This document shows positions 1 through 8,894 of a DNA stretch of 49,125 nt, piece by piece. The notes beneath the pieces were generated by a model. It saw only the letters and a list, made by a program, of their open reading frames with translations. It did no database searches and was not told the DNA's origin. Within the stretch, counting starts at the first letter, position 1; every line of letters starts with the position of its first letter. The DNA is from a bacterium (lineage in GTDB: Bacteria > Patescibacteriota > Patescibacteriia > Patescibacteriales > VMTK01). The stretch spans positions 1-49,125 of the forward strand of contig JAUYAT010000029.1 of assembly GCA_030693295.1 (NCBI GenBank), read 5' to 3'. The position numbers and the translations under genes are program-made.

Positions 1-329
1 ATGCCTTGGCTCGGCTTATAAACAATGGAAAAATCTTTTATTTCATCGTAATCGTAAAACTTTCTGCCGACTATTATTCCCTCGTCGGTAACGTTTATTT
101 TAATTAAATCCGGCTCGCGGCCGTCATGCAAAATTATTACAAAAGCCGCCATAATAATAATGACCGCGAATAAAAAATTCTTGGTGAAAAACGCGAACAG
201 CAACAGCGCCAAGGCGATAACAATAGCCATAACATACCACGATTTTGTCCTTTTATGTTTTTCGTATTCAGGGACCTGCCAGCTTGCTATTTCATTGCCG
301 TAATTGATTATTTGCGAATTTTCCGTCAT
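1..329 (-). CDS. Small membrane protein, truncated by window edge (hypothetical)
   Basis: Reverse-strand reading from ATG at 329 gives MTENSQIINYGNEIASWQVPEYEKHKRTKSWYVMAIVIALALLLFAFFTKNFLFAVIIIMAAFVIILHDGREPDLIKINVTDEG...; two hydrophobic stretches; no stop before position 1. Confidence 0.75.
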   Translation of the reverse strand, partial: MTENSQIINYGNEIASWQVPEYEKHKRTKSWYVMAIVIALALLLFAFFTKNFLFAVIIIMAAFVIILHDGREPDLIKINVTDEGIIVGRKFYDYDEIKDFSIVYKPSQG

Positions 330-337
330 ATTTTTAA

Positions 338-366
338 TTGACAATGTTAAATTTTTCTTATATATT
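338..366 (+). promoter_or_regulatory. Sigma70-like promoter for tRNA-Ser(GCT): TTGACA-N17-TATATT
   Basis: TTGACA 338-343, TATATT 361-366, tRNA starts about 40 nt downstream. Confidence 0.6.
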
Positions 367-408
367 TATTATAGCATAAAAACGCAAAAATACAAAAACA
401 AAAAGAAT

Positions 409-495
409 GGAGAGGTGCCTGAGCGGCTGAAAGGGGCACCCTGCTAAGGTGTTGTATCTTAACGGGTACCGAGGGTTCGAATCCCTCCCTCTCCG
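409..495 (+). tRNA. tRNA-Ser, anticodon GCT
   Basis: GGAGAGG...CCTCTCC acceptor stem, long variable arm, CCTGCTAAGG anticodon arm, GAGGGTTCGAATCCCTC T-arm. Confidence 0.95.
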
Positions 496-542
496 CTAAT
501 TTTCAAAAATTGAAGATTGAAGTATTTTTTGGGGTGAGGGTT

Positions 543-601
543 CGCCCTGTCATTCGACAGGGCGCCATATCGGATGATATGGCGAATCCCTCCCTCTCCG
601 C
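543..601 (+). repeat. Double hairpin plus duplicated 3' end of tRNA-Ser(GCT)
   Basis: CGCCCTGTC-ATTC-GACAGGGCG and CGCCATATC-GGAT-GATATGGCG, followed by CGAATCCCTCCCTCTCCGC (583-601), identical to tRNA 3' end 478-496. Confidence 0.85.
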
Positions 602-622
602 CAGTGAATTAAAAATAACAAA

Positions 623-709
623 GGAAGCGTGGCAGAGCGGTTGAATGTACCGGTATTGAAAACCGGAGTACCTGAAAGGGTACCAGAGGTTCGAATCCTC
701 TCGCTTCCG
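623..709 (+). tRNA. tRNA-Ser, anticodon TGA
   Basis: GGAAGCG...CGCTTCC acceptor stem, CCGGTATTGAAAACCGG anticodon arm, long variable arm, AGAGGTTCGAATCCTCT T-arm. Confidence 0.95.
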
Positions 710-852
710 CAAGCATAAAATGGTGCGGGGTAAAAAAACCGTTGAGCCTTTACGGGTTCCCCGGGTTCGCCCCGCATTCGCGGGGCGCCCGGCGCATGCC
801 GGGCGAATCCTCTCGCTTCCGCAAGCATAAAATGGTGCGGGGTAAAAAAACC
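692..852 (+). repeat. 49-bp perfect direct repeat (tRNA-Ser(TGA) 3' end plus flank) bracketing a double hairpin
   Basis: CGAATCCTCTCGCTTCCGCAAGCATAAAATGGTGCGGGGTAAAAAAACC at 692-740 and 804-852; between them CGCCCCGC-ATTC-GCGGGGCG and CGCCCGGC-GCAT-GCCGGGCG. Confidence 0.9.
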
Positions 853-1619
853 TATCCCTTCGCCGCTACCAAGCCCCAGACCTTGCCGGCGCCGTTTTGT
901 TTTAAAACTTTGGCGCACTCATTTAAGGTCGCGCCGGTCGTAACTATATCATCAATCAAAACAACATCGCGGCCGTTTAAATTTTCTCCTCTCCAGCCGA
1001 AACAGCCGATAATATTGCTTTTTCTCTCGACTTCGCTTAATTTAATCTGAGGCGTTTTATATTTTATCCTGATTAATTTATCAGCGCTTAATTCCAAATT
1101 AAAATAGCCGCTTACTTCCCGGGCTATCAGCTCGGCCTGATTAAAGCCGCGCCAGCGCCGGCGCTTGTTATGCAAAGGCACCGGTATAATTAAATTCTTG
1201 TCCGCCAACGGGTGGCAGCCTCCGGCTAAAACAACTTCGGCAAAACCGCTCTCATTTTTTAAATTTTGCAAAAATAATATTAAAAATTTTCCCAAATCCT
1301 CGGCAACATCACGGACAAAATTATATTTTAAATTTTTTATCAGCTTGGCGATAAGCCGATTGTCGTAATCGCCGGCGATTAAAACTCCGTCTAAGCTGTA
1401 AAGCGGGCGGCAGTCCGGACAAAATCGGCCGAATTTATTTTCCTTCTTGCAATGCAGACAATATTGTTCTTGCTTAAATTTAATTTTCCCAAAGCACTTG
1501 TGGCAAAGCCACTCGCCTTCACTGCCGCAACCCGCGCACTCAATGGGAAAAAGAATATCCAAAACAAAATCACGCAAGCGGGTTGCGTGATTCACTAATA
1601 AACTAATATTTATTCTCAT
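852..1619 (-). CDS. comF: ComF family phosphoribosyltransferase-like protein
   Basis: CAGCG...CHKCF zinc-finger-like N-terminus; PRTase motif VVLIDDIVTTGATLNECAKVL. Confidence 0.9.
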   Translation of the reverse strand: MRINISLLVNHATRLRDFVLDILFPIECAGCGSEGEWLCHKCFGKIKFKQEQYCLHCKKENKFGRFCPDCRPLYSLDGVLIAGDYDNRLIAKLIKNLKYNFVRDVAEDLGKFLILFLQNLKNESGFAEVVLAGGCHPLADKNLIIPVPLHNKRRRWRGFNQAELIAREVSGYFNLELSADKLIRIKYKTPQIKLSEVERKSNIIGCFGWRGENLNGRDVVLIDDIVTTGATLNECAKVLKQNGAGKVWGLVAAKG

Positions 1620-1698
1620 GCCTTTAAATAACTAAATAAAAAAATAATTTTTATATTTTTTATATTTATTTTTGGTATTTGATATTTGATTTTTGATT

Positions 1699-2334
1699 TT
1701 ATTTCCCCTGCCACTCCGCGCTATCCACCTTCCATTCCCCTTTTTCTTTAACAAACTTAATAACAATATCCTGATAAAACGCGGCGGCTTCGGTATCGCC
1801 TGTCATTTCTCTCCTCTGCGTTTTAACCGATATTTCCGCCAGGCCGGCCGGCTCGTCAAATTCCTTAACTTCCTGGTAAAGCGCTTTAGTGGTAATGCCG
1901 GAATAAACAACGGTTTCGGCTTTTTTGGCCTTTTCCCGAGCAACAAAATCATCCGCCCAAGCCCGCATTTTCGCGCTCATAAATATCTTTAAGTCGCTGA
2001 TATTGCCGTAATTGGCTTGGTTGGAAAAACTGCCAAACCTTTCCGCGAAAGCGGCAGCCATCCGCATCAGGGCGGTTTCGTCAATTTTATCTTCCTTGAT
2101 TTTGCTTTTTATCACCGCTTTCCCGCCGGCCGCCTCGCCCGCGCCGGGAAGCTGGGCGTCAGATGCCGCTTGTTCTTTTATCTTATCTATTACAGGTCCG
2201 CCGTGACGAAAAAATAAGATATAAATAATAGCGATAATGGCGATTAGCAAAATCAAAGCGAAAATAATAATTAAAATTTTTATTATTTTTCTTTTTTTAT
2301 CGCCGCTATCGTTTGTATTGTTTTCGTTTTCCAT
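1699..2334 (-). CDS. Single-TM hypothetical protein; likely start is MENENNTN
   Basis: TM segment IIKILIIIFALILLIAIIAIIYILFF; the longer ORF start (to 2379) is inside the MITE-like repeat. Confidence 0.7.
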   Translation of the reverse strand: MENENNTNDSGDKKRKIIKILIIIFALILLIAIIAIIYILFFRHGGPVIDKIKEQAASDAQLPGAGEAAGGKAVIKSKIKEDKIDETALMRMAAAFAERFGSFSNQANYGNISDLKIFMSAKMRAWADDFVAREKAKKAETVVYSGITTKALYQEVKEFDEPAGLAEISVKTQRREMTGDTEAAAFYQDIVIKFVKEKGEWKVDSAEWQGK

Positions 2335-2344
2335 ATATTTAGAC

Positions 2345-2464
2345 TGTTGAATAATTAAATTTACCCCCTCCATTGTCATTCCCGCGAAAGCGGGAATCCA
2401 GATTTTACTCGCTTAACCCCTGGATTCCCGCTTTCGCGGGAATGACAGAAGTGAATTATTCAAC
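2345..2464. mobile_element. MITE-like element: TIR GTTGAATAATT with two GTCATTCCCGCGAAAGCGGGAATCCAG-type hairpins
   Basis: GTTGAATAATT at 2345 and AATTATTCAAC ending 2464 flank opposed hairpins at 2375-2446. Confidence 0.7.
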
Positions 2465-2495
2465 GTTCTCATATTAAAAATTAAAAATTCTAAAC

Positions 2496-4430
2496 CTATA
2501 TCCTCATATCATTAACGTCATCCGCTCCCGACATCTCTTCTTCTCCGCCGCCTTCCATTTGCGCGGCAAACTCCTTTTTAGCTTCTTCAATTTCCAAAAG
2601 CTGCCTTGGGTCGGAGGTGATAAGCTGGTCCTCGGTGTACGATGCCACTATTTTTATGGCGGCGTGCCTGTTGCCGGCGAAAAAAATGCCCTCGCCGACG
2701 CCGCATTCCAACAGTAAATATTTTTCGCCTTCGGTTAAGACGAAAGTTTTTTGCACTAAATTAATGGATGCCGGCGACTGTTTCAGTAATAATTGCAAAG
2801 CGGAATTGGTTACAATGGCCTGCCCGTAGGGAGAAGTTAAAAAATCGTTGACATCTTGAGTGATGGTGGTCACTCCCAGATAATATTTGCGGCAGCGCTT
2901 GACAAGGGCGTAAATAAACTTGGCGCTGTCTTCATGCTGCATCAGCCACCACGCCTCGTCAATAACCAAAATTCTTTTTTTCATTTCGCTTCTGACGACA
3001 TTCCAGATGTAAGTAACAATCGTATAAATGGCAATCGGCCTTAATTCGTCTTCAAGGTCGCGCACGGAAAAAGATACCAGCTGATTGTCCAACTTGACGT
3101 TTGTCGGGCTGTTGAAAAGCCCGGCGAATGTGCCTTGGGTGTATTTTCGCAGGCGCAAAGCCAAATCCGCTCCGCCCTCCATGCCCTCCAAGATGTCTTG
3201 AAAATCCTGCATAACCGGAACTTCAACTTTGGACAAATCGCAATCCGGAGTAATGTCTTTTTTGGCGTAGGTTTCCAAAAGCGCCCTGTCAACGACCGAG
3301 TCTTCCTCATGTGTTAATTTGCCCAGCATTAAATTAACCAATCCCTTTATGGTTATTACCGCGCTTCTGATTATGTCCTCCGGTTTTGTTTCGCCGCCGA
3401 TGGAGCGCGGCAAGTCAAAGGGGTTAATCTTGCTTTCGCTGGCTAAGGATACGTTGATATAAGTGCCTCCCACCGCTTCCGACAAATGCTTGTATTCGTA
3501 TTCAGGGTCAATGATAATCACATCCGTGCCCAGCATCAAGCTGCGCAAAACTTCAAGCTTGATGGCGTAGCTTTTGCCGGCGCCGGAGGTGGCGAAGACA
3601 ACGCTGTTGGCGTTCTGCAGCGAAAAGCGGTCAAATAAAATTAAGCTGTTATTGTGCCTGTTAATGCCGTAAAGAATGCCGTTATCGCTGGTCAATTCGC
3701 TTGAAATAAAAGGGAAAGACGAGGCGATTGGAGACGAATTCATGTTAAAAGTAATGTATAATTCATCATTGCATAAAGGCAAAGTTGAATTAAAGCCCTG
3801 TTCCGCCTGGTAGAAAACTCTTTTTGAATAAACCAAGCGCGAGCCGAAAATATTCTCAACTTCGTCGGTTAACCTGTCCAGTTCTTCTTTTTTGTCGGCG
3901 TAAACCGTCACATACAAGGCGAATTGAAAAAATTTTTCCGTCCCTTGCGTTAAGGCGTCGCGCAAAGATTCAATGTCGCGCAAAGCCGTCTCCCGCAAAG
4001 GATCGCGGGCCGCTCCCTTTTCCGCGTCGGATATAATTTGGGCTTCCAGCGCCCCGACTCTTTTCCTAAGCTGTTTTAATATTATCGCGCTTTGCACCGG
4101 ATAAAAAAACATAGCCACGTCAAAAGTTGAATTCAAATTAATAACCGGGGCGAACCAGCCGACGCTGATATAGCGCGGATAATTTACCGCGAAAATAGTC
4201 CTGACGAATTTTCCGCCCAGCATTAAAAAATTGGGGTTAATCTGCATGCTTGCCGGCGCGATTAAATCCTTGATTGAAATAATGCCGCGGCGATACGCCT
4301 TTTCTTCCTCAACCAGCTCTTTGGTTAATGCCGGAATTTGTTCCTCTTCTTTGCCCGCTTGTTTTTCAGCCGCTTTTTTGGCTTTCTCTTCCCGCTGTTC
4401 TTGTTTTTGTATTCGTTTTATCTTAAACAT
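2496..4430 (-). CDS. virB4: VirB4-like type IV secretion ATPase
   Basis: Walker A FATSGAGKSYAIK, Walker B RILVIDEAWWLMQ, VirB4/TraC-type layout. Confidence 0.9.
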   Translation of the reverse strand: MFKIKRIQKQEQREEKAKKAAEKQAGKEEEQIPALTKELVEEEKAYRRGIISIKDLIAPASMQINPNFLMLGGKFVRTIFAVNYPRYISVGWFAPVINLNSTFDVAMFFYPVQSAIILKQLRKRVGALEAQIISDAEKGAARDPLRETALRDIESLRDALTQGTEKFFQFALYVTVYADKKEELDRLTDEVENIFGSRLVYSKRVFYQAEQGFNSTLPLCNDELYITFNMNSSPIASSFPFISSELTSDNGILYGINRHNNSLILFDRFSLQNANSVVFATSGAGKSYAIKLEVLRSLMLGTDVIIIDPEYEYKHLSEAVGGTYINVSLASESKINPFDLPRSIGGETKPEDIIRSAVITIKGLVNLMLGKLTHEEDSVVDRALLETYAKKDITPDCDLSKVEVPVMQDFQDILEGMEGGADLALRLRKYTQGTFAGLFNSPTNVKLDNQLVSFSVRDLEDELRPIAIYTIVTYIWNVVRSEMKKRILVIDEAWWLMQHEDSAKFIYALVKRCRKYYLGVTTITQDVNDFLTSPYGQAIVTNSALQLLLKQSPASINLVQKTFVLTEGEKYLLLECGVGEGIFFAGNRHAAIKIVASYTEDQLITSDPRQLLEIEEAKKEFAAQMEGGGEEEMSGADDVNDMRI

Positions 4431-4435
4431 ATTTT

Positions 4436-5113
4436 TTATTCCGCTACTCGCAACTGCCTCACATCAACCAATTTCTGATTAGCCGATGTGCTTGGATTAT
4501 AAGTATTATAAAATAATTCAATTAAACTCTGGGTGTCTAATTGGACGGCATTAACTCCGATTGAAGCCAATCCGGAAATAACATTATCAACCCGGCGCGT
4601 TAGTTCAAGCTTGCGCCTTCTGAATTTCTCTTCCTTCATTTTTATCAATTGAGCCGGCTTAAAAGCGTCAAGCAGCCGCAAGAAAAAATTCTTTTGCTTA
4701 TCCGATAAAGGATTATACGTAACCGTGACGTAAAAGCGCTTGTTCATAATTTTTCCCAATGAGATAAGCTCGTTTATATATTGTATATATTCGGCGGTTT
4801 GCATTTTAAGCAATTCATTAGTCTGTTCTTTCTCTTTTTGCTTTAAATTGCTCATATAATCTTCTATGTTTAACTCTCGCGATTGGATAACAATCTGCAA
4901 AGGAAAATCAATATTATTCAAAAAGCTTACATAAGCGGAAACAATGGCGTTTTGCTCATCTTCGCTTTTTAAGGCGAAATTAATGCTTGAAACCATAATA
5001 ACCGCCCTTAAAGTGCCGTCGCGCATAATCAAAGTATCCTCTTTAACCTCGCCAATATCCAAATATTGCTGGGTTGAACTGTTTATTTTATTTCTCGCTA
5101 ATTTATTGGGCAT
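4436..5113 (-). CDS. TraC/VirB4 N-terminal-domain-like protein
   Basis: STQQYLDIGEVKEDTLIMRDGTLRAVIMVSSINFALKSEDEQ...; adjacent to VirB4 ATPase. Confidence 0.75.
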   Translation of the reverse strand: MPNKLARNKINSSTQQYLDIGEVKEDTLIMRDGTLRAVIMVSSINFALKSEDEQNAIVSAYVSFLNNIDFPLQIVIQSRELNIEDYMSNLKQKEKEQTNELLKMQTAEYIQYINELISLGKIMNKRFYVTVTYNPLSDKQKNFFLRLLDAFKPAQLIKMKEEKFRRRKLELTRRVDNVISGLASIGVNAVQLDTQSLIELFYNTYNPSTSANQKLVDVRQLRVAE

Positions 5114-5147
5114 AAAAAATAAAATTCTAAATTCTAAATTCTAAATT

Positions 5148-5597
5148 CTAATTATCTTTTCCCTCTCCCTTATATACTCCTTTCGTGTCAACCGTCAAAG
5201 CCAGCTCGGCAAGCCGAGAAGCCGTATAATGCTTAATCGGTATTATTGATGTTTCCGCCGTCTTTGTTCCCGCTTGCTCGGAAAATTCTTCTTCTATATA
5301 ATCATAGGTTTCCGCTATGGCGTTATTCCAAATTCTTAGCCTGGTTCTTCTGAAAGTTTGGATTAAATTCAAGACAAAAAAATGGAACGGGCGCCCGTTA
5401 ATTTTCAAAAAGGCGAGAATGCCCGAAAAGCCGAAAATTAAAACCCCCGCGGTCACGAACGCGGAAAAATCAAATATCTTATAGCATACAGCTATTAACA
5501 AGCTGCCGGCCAGCAAAATAAGAAATTGCCTGACAGTTATCGGCCCTATAATTTTGTCTTCAACATCAATAAATTGTGGAACTGTAAATTGCAGCAT
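5148..5597 (-). CDS. PrgI family protein
   Basis: MLQFTVPQFIDVEDKIIGPITVRQFLILLAGSLLIAV; PrgI-like N-terminus with two TM segments; T4SS context. Confidence 0.85.
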   Translation of the reverse strand: MLQFTVPQFIDVEDKIIGPITVRQFLILLAGSLLIAVCYKIFDFSAFVTAGVLIFGFSGILAFLKINGRPFHFFVLNLIQTFRRTRLRIWNNAIAETYDYIEEEFSEQAGTKTAETSIIPIKHYTASRLAELALTVDTKGVYKGEGKDN

Positions 5598-5616
5598 ACG
5601 AGTATAAATTTTTAAA

Positions 5617-7083
5617 TTAAAATCGCAATTCGCGGTTCAGATCCGTCACCGCTTCAAACTCTTGATTATTCAAACAATCCCGCCCGGCCGCTTGCCGCTC
5701 ATCTATTATAGCATTAATCGGCTTATTCTCGCTAATGCCGGCCTGCCCCATTTGCAAATACAATCTATTGATAGGATTGCTTCTCCATGCTTTAATGCCT
5801 TCCAGTCTTTTAACAAAGCTGTCTTCTTCCAACAAATTTATTTTTTCTTTAATTTTTTCAATAATATTCGCCGGATTCTTGGCTAAGCGGCGAAAGCTCG
5901 CCAAATCCATATATTGCAACTCATCAACCGGCCCGAAAACTTTCGGCATAAATTTAACATCTTCCATTTTAACCTTGCCTTCCGGTTTGACTTTATATTT
6001 TATTACATCCGGCCGCTTAATTATAACTTGTTCCGCGGGAGCGGCGTAATCGCTTACGGGCAGCGGCTTGACTCTGATGTTTTGTGTTAAAAGCGGCTCC
6101 GTTTGCAGCGCAACCGGCTGGGCTTGCGGCTCTGCCTCTCGCGAAAGGCGGGGCGGCGAAAGCGCGGGAGGAGGAGGAGCTAACTCATGCCCGGTATCTA
6201 ACTTATTCATCTTAAAAAAATCTTTCTTTTTTAACTCGCTGGCTAAATCATATTCCGCGCCGCGAACTCCGCTAACGCCCAGGGCTTGGGATAATGTTTG
6301 TTTTGCGGCAAAATCTTGGCTTGCCCCGTTAGAAAGCCCATTTCTAAAAAGAGCGGGGTTTAAAGCTCCGCCATTTCTAACGGGGCAGGCGCTTTTCATA
6401 ACAGCGCCAGCGATTAATAAAACATGATCAACCGAATCATTGTCAAAACCCAAACCGCCTGAATCAAGCGGCTTGGTTAAAGTTTGCTTGATTGAAATTT
6501 TATCCCTGATGCCGCGAAGATAGGTCTTTAAAATTTGCTTGAAACGTTCAACCAATATCGCGCTGCCAAAATTAATTTTAGTTTTTTTAATAATTTCATC
6601 CAGTTTACCTTCAATATTATCGGCTAAAGCATGGCCTTGGGCGCAGCCATCGGTTTTTTTTGCCAGCTCCCTGATTTCTTCCTCGTCTTCCGGATGAAAA
6701 TAAAAATCAGCTGATTGGGCCGGAACCGGCTTCGCCGCATTTTCTTTTCTGGCCGCCTGCGCGATAAGATCGTCTATCTGTTCATTTTCGTCCTCATCCG
6801 CTTTTTTTATGCCTAAATAATCAGCCGCGTTAAAAAAAACTTTTTTCCTTAGCTCTCTCTCTATCTGCTTGGCTTTTACGCCGCTTATTCCCAGCTCGTT
6901 CATTAAATATTCAGCCGCGTTATTAGCATCAATCTCTTTAACCATTATTTTCATAACAGTCGCGGCCAAATTCGCTTCGTATCGCTTTTCCAGCTCTTCA
7001 ATGGCAAACATAACCGCCGGCGCCGACACTTTGTCGCGCAGGTCCTTTGGCAGATTATTGAATTTTTGGATATATTCTAACAT
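5617..7083 (-). CDS. Hypothetical T4SS-locus protein
   Basis: 488-aa uninterrupted ORF in the T4SS gene run; contains an in-frame palindromic insertion (6323-6386). Confidence 0.8.
   Translation of the reverse strand: MLEYIQKFNNLPKDLRDKVSAPAVMFAIEELEKRYEANLAATVMKIMVKEIDANNAAEYLMNELGISGVKAKQIERELRKKVFFNAADYLGIKKADEDENEQIDDLIAQAARKENAAKPVPAQSADFYFHPEDEEEIRELAKKTDGCAQGHALADNIEGKLDEIIKKTKINFGSAILVERFKQILKTYLRGIRDKISIKQTLTKPLDSGGLGFDNDSVDHVLLIAGAVMKSACPVRNGGALNPALFRNGLSNGASQDFAAKQTLSQALGVSGVRGAEYDLASELKKKDFFKMNKLDTGHELAPPPPALSPPRLSREAEPQAQPVALQTEPLLTQNIRVKPLPVSDYAAPAEQVIIKRPDVIKYKVKPEGKVKMEDVKFMPKVFGPVDELQYMDLASFRRLAKNPANIIEKIKEKINLLEEDSFVKRLEGIKAWRSNPINRLYLQMGQAGISENKPINAIIDERQAAGRDCLNNQEFEAVTDLNRELRF
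6323..6386. repeat. Palindromic element inside CDS: 13-bp arms GCCCCGTTAGAAA / TTTCTAACGGGGC
   Basis: Perfect arms at 6323-6335 and 6374-6386; translates in frame as CPVRNGGALNPALFRNGLSNGA. Confidence 0.85.
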
Positions 7084-7123
7084 GAAAAATAGTTAAACTT
7101 AGTAATTGTACGTTTGCTCCATT

Positions 7124-7268
7124 TTGTCATTCCCAACTTGATTGGGAATCCAGGAGTAAACCACACGAACTAAAATTTGAGTTTTAATGTGATAACAGAA
7201 AAAATATTGGTTTGTTTATCATGTTTTTGCGTATCTCTCCTGGATTCCCGCTTTCGCGGGAATGACAA
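7124..7268. mobile_element. MITE-like paired hairpin repeat (long variant)
   Basis: GTCATTCCCAACTTGATTGGGAATCCAGGAG ... CTCCTGGATTCCCGCTTTCGCGGGAATGAC. Confidence 0.7.
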
Positions 7269-7602
7269 AAGCTGTTAAATCTTTTTTAATCTGCTTTCGC
7301 AAGCCCTCCGCATTGGCAAATTTTTTCACATCTCTTATTTTTCTGATTATCTTTATTTTAACATCCTTGTGATAAATATCAAAATCAAAATCTTTTATGT
7401 ACAGCTCCAAAGAAACATCTTCATTAAAAGTCTTTTTCGGCCCGAAATGCAATAACCCTTTATATGTTTTACTATTTATTTCAACATCAACTGAATAAAC
7501 TCCGTGTTCAATGTTTAAATCCTTTTTATCCAAATTAGCCGTGGGAAAACCCAGCCGCCTTCCTCTTCCCTCGCCGGTTATGACTTTTGCCGTAAATCGC
7601 AT
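7219..7602 (-). CDS. ribF: Stand-alone riboflavin kinase domain (RibF C-terminal type)
   Basis: MRFTAKVITGEGRGRRLGFPTANL...GVYSVDVEI...; C-terminus VIPAKAGIQERYAKT is encoded by the repeat. Confidence 0.85.
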   Translation of the reverse strand: MRFTAKVITGEGRGRRLGFPTANLDKKDLNIEHGVYSVDVEINSKTYKGLLHFGPKKTFNEDVSLELYIKDFDFDIYHKDVKIKIIRKIRDVKKFANAEGLRKQIKKDLTAFVIPAKAGIQERYAKT

Positions 7603-7615
7603 AAAACTATCTCTC

Positions 7616-7690
7616 TGTCATTCCCGCGAAAGCGGGAATCCAGGAGTTAAGCGAATAAAATCTGGATTCCCGCTTTCGCGGGAATGACAA
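7616..7690. mobile_element. MITE-like paired hairpin repeat (short variant)
   Basis: GTCATTCCCGCGAAAGCGGGAATCCAGGAGTTAAGCGAATAAAATCTGGATTCCCGCTTTCGCGGGAATGAC; inner part matches the 2375-2446 copy in the opposite orientation. Confidence 0.8.
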
Positions 7691-7701
7691 AAGTAATGTT
7701 T

Positions 7702-8172
7702 TTAATCGTTTCGTAATTTAAAGTAATTACAAATTTCCAACAGCGCCATTCCCGCCTCATAGCCCTTATTGCTTTTATCGTTTCGCGCCCGCGCCTGCGC
7801 CTGCTTCATATTATAAGCTGTAATCACGCCGAAAGCAATGGGAACATTATAATCAAGCATCACGCGCATTATTCCGTCCGTTGTTGCTTTGGCTATATAA
7901 TCAAAATGCGCCGTTTCGCCTTTAATCACGGCGCCGATCGCTATTATGCCGTTATATTTTTTTGTTTTTACCAACTTTTGGCAAAGCAAAGGAATTTCAA
8001 ACGAGCCGGGCGCCTGAAAAATTTTAATATCGCCGTCCCTGACTCCCGCCTCTTTTAACGCTTTAACGGCTCCTCGCGCCAGAGCGCCGGTGATGTCGCT
8101 GTTAAATCTCGCCTGCGCAATGGCAATTTTTAATCCTTCGCCGTTTAGTTTGTTGAATGTGTTGGTTTTCAT
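7702..8172 (-). CDS. ribH: 6,7-dimethyl-8-ribityllumazine synthase
   Basis: KIAIAQARFNSDIT...FQAPGSFEIPLLCQKL...GAVIKGETAHFDYIA...PIAFGVIT; likely start MKTNTFNKL. Confidence 0.95.
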   Translation of the reverse strand: MKTNTFNKLNGEGLKIAIAQARFNSDITGALARGAVKALKEAGVRDGDIKIFQAPGSFEIPLLCQKLVKTKKYNGIIAIGAVIKGETAHFDYIAKATTDGIMRVMLDYNVPIAFGVITAYNMKQAQARARNDKSNKGYEAGMALLEICNYFKLRND

Positions 8173-8251
8173 AAACATAAGCGGACGCAACGCGACTGAA
8201 AGGAGCGGTGCGTACGCGGAGATTGCGCGCGCCGCAAACGCGTTCGCGCCG

Positions 8252-8878
8252 CTATCGCGTCACGACCGCTAAGCTCTCCAAATATCGCGCTATCATATCA
8301 ACTTCAATATTTACCTTGTCTCCGGCTTTTAATACCGACAAATTAGTTATTTCCAAAGTATGAGTAATTAAACAGACTTTGAGCCAATCTTTGCCGTTTC
8401 CGGCGATGGTCAAGCTTACTCCGTTAATAGACGCCGAGCCCTTATAAGCCAAATATTTTATTATTTTTTTAGGAACATTTATTATTAAATCCGTGTATTC
8501 GCCTTCTTTGATAACTTTTTTTACAACTCCGACTCCGTCAACATGCCCCATCACGAAATGCCCGTCAAGCCGCTCGCCGATTTTCAATGATTTTTCCAAA
8601 TTAATTAAATCGCCGGCCCGCGCATCCGCGAATTTCGTTAATCTTAAAGTTTCCGGCATCAGCTCAACCGTAAAACTGTCTTTGGTTTTCTTGACAACAG
8701 TCAAGCATACTCCGTCGCAGGAAATACTGGCTCCTGTTTTTATGTCTTTTAAAAAATTTTTTACTTCTATAATAAAATAAACTTTTTTATTCTTGCCCGC
8801 CGTAGCCCCGCCCGACGGGGCGAAGGAGGGTTTAATCTTTTGGATTTTCCCGGTTGTTTCTATTATGCCTGTGAACAT
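8252..8878 (-). CDS. ribE: Riboflavin synthase, alpha subunit type
   Basis: MFTGIIETTGKI...; lumazine-binding repeats SISCDGVCLTVV, HFVMGHVDGVG, SASINGVSLTIA. Confidence 0.95.
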   Translation of the reverse strand: MFTGIIETTGKIQKIKPSFAPSGGATAGKNKKVYFIIEVKNFLKDIKTGASISCDGVCLTVVKKTKDSFTVELMPETLRLTKFADARAGDLINLEKSLKIGERLDGHFVMGHVDGVGVVKKVIKEGEYTDLIINVPKKIIKYLAYKGSASINGVSLTIAGNGKDWLKVCLITHTLEITNLSVLKAGDKVNIEVDMIARYLESLAVVTR

Positions 8879-8894
8879 AGCTTTCTGTTATCTA

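Noticed and set aside
583-601. Additional tRNA genes from the duplicated 3' ends (also 804-822)
   Set aside because: Only T-arm/acceptor 3' halves are present; no D-arm or anticodon arm upstream.
550-918. ORFs 503-712, 550-918 and 742-1050 as proteins
   Set aside because: They overlap tRNA genes, hairpins and direct repeats; composition reflects repeats, not coding sequence.
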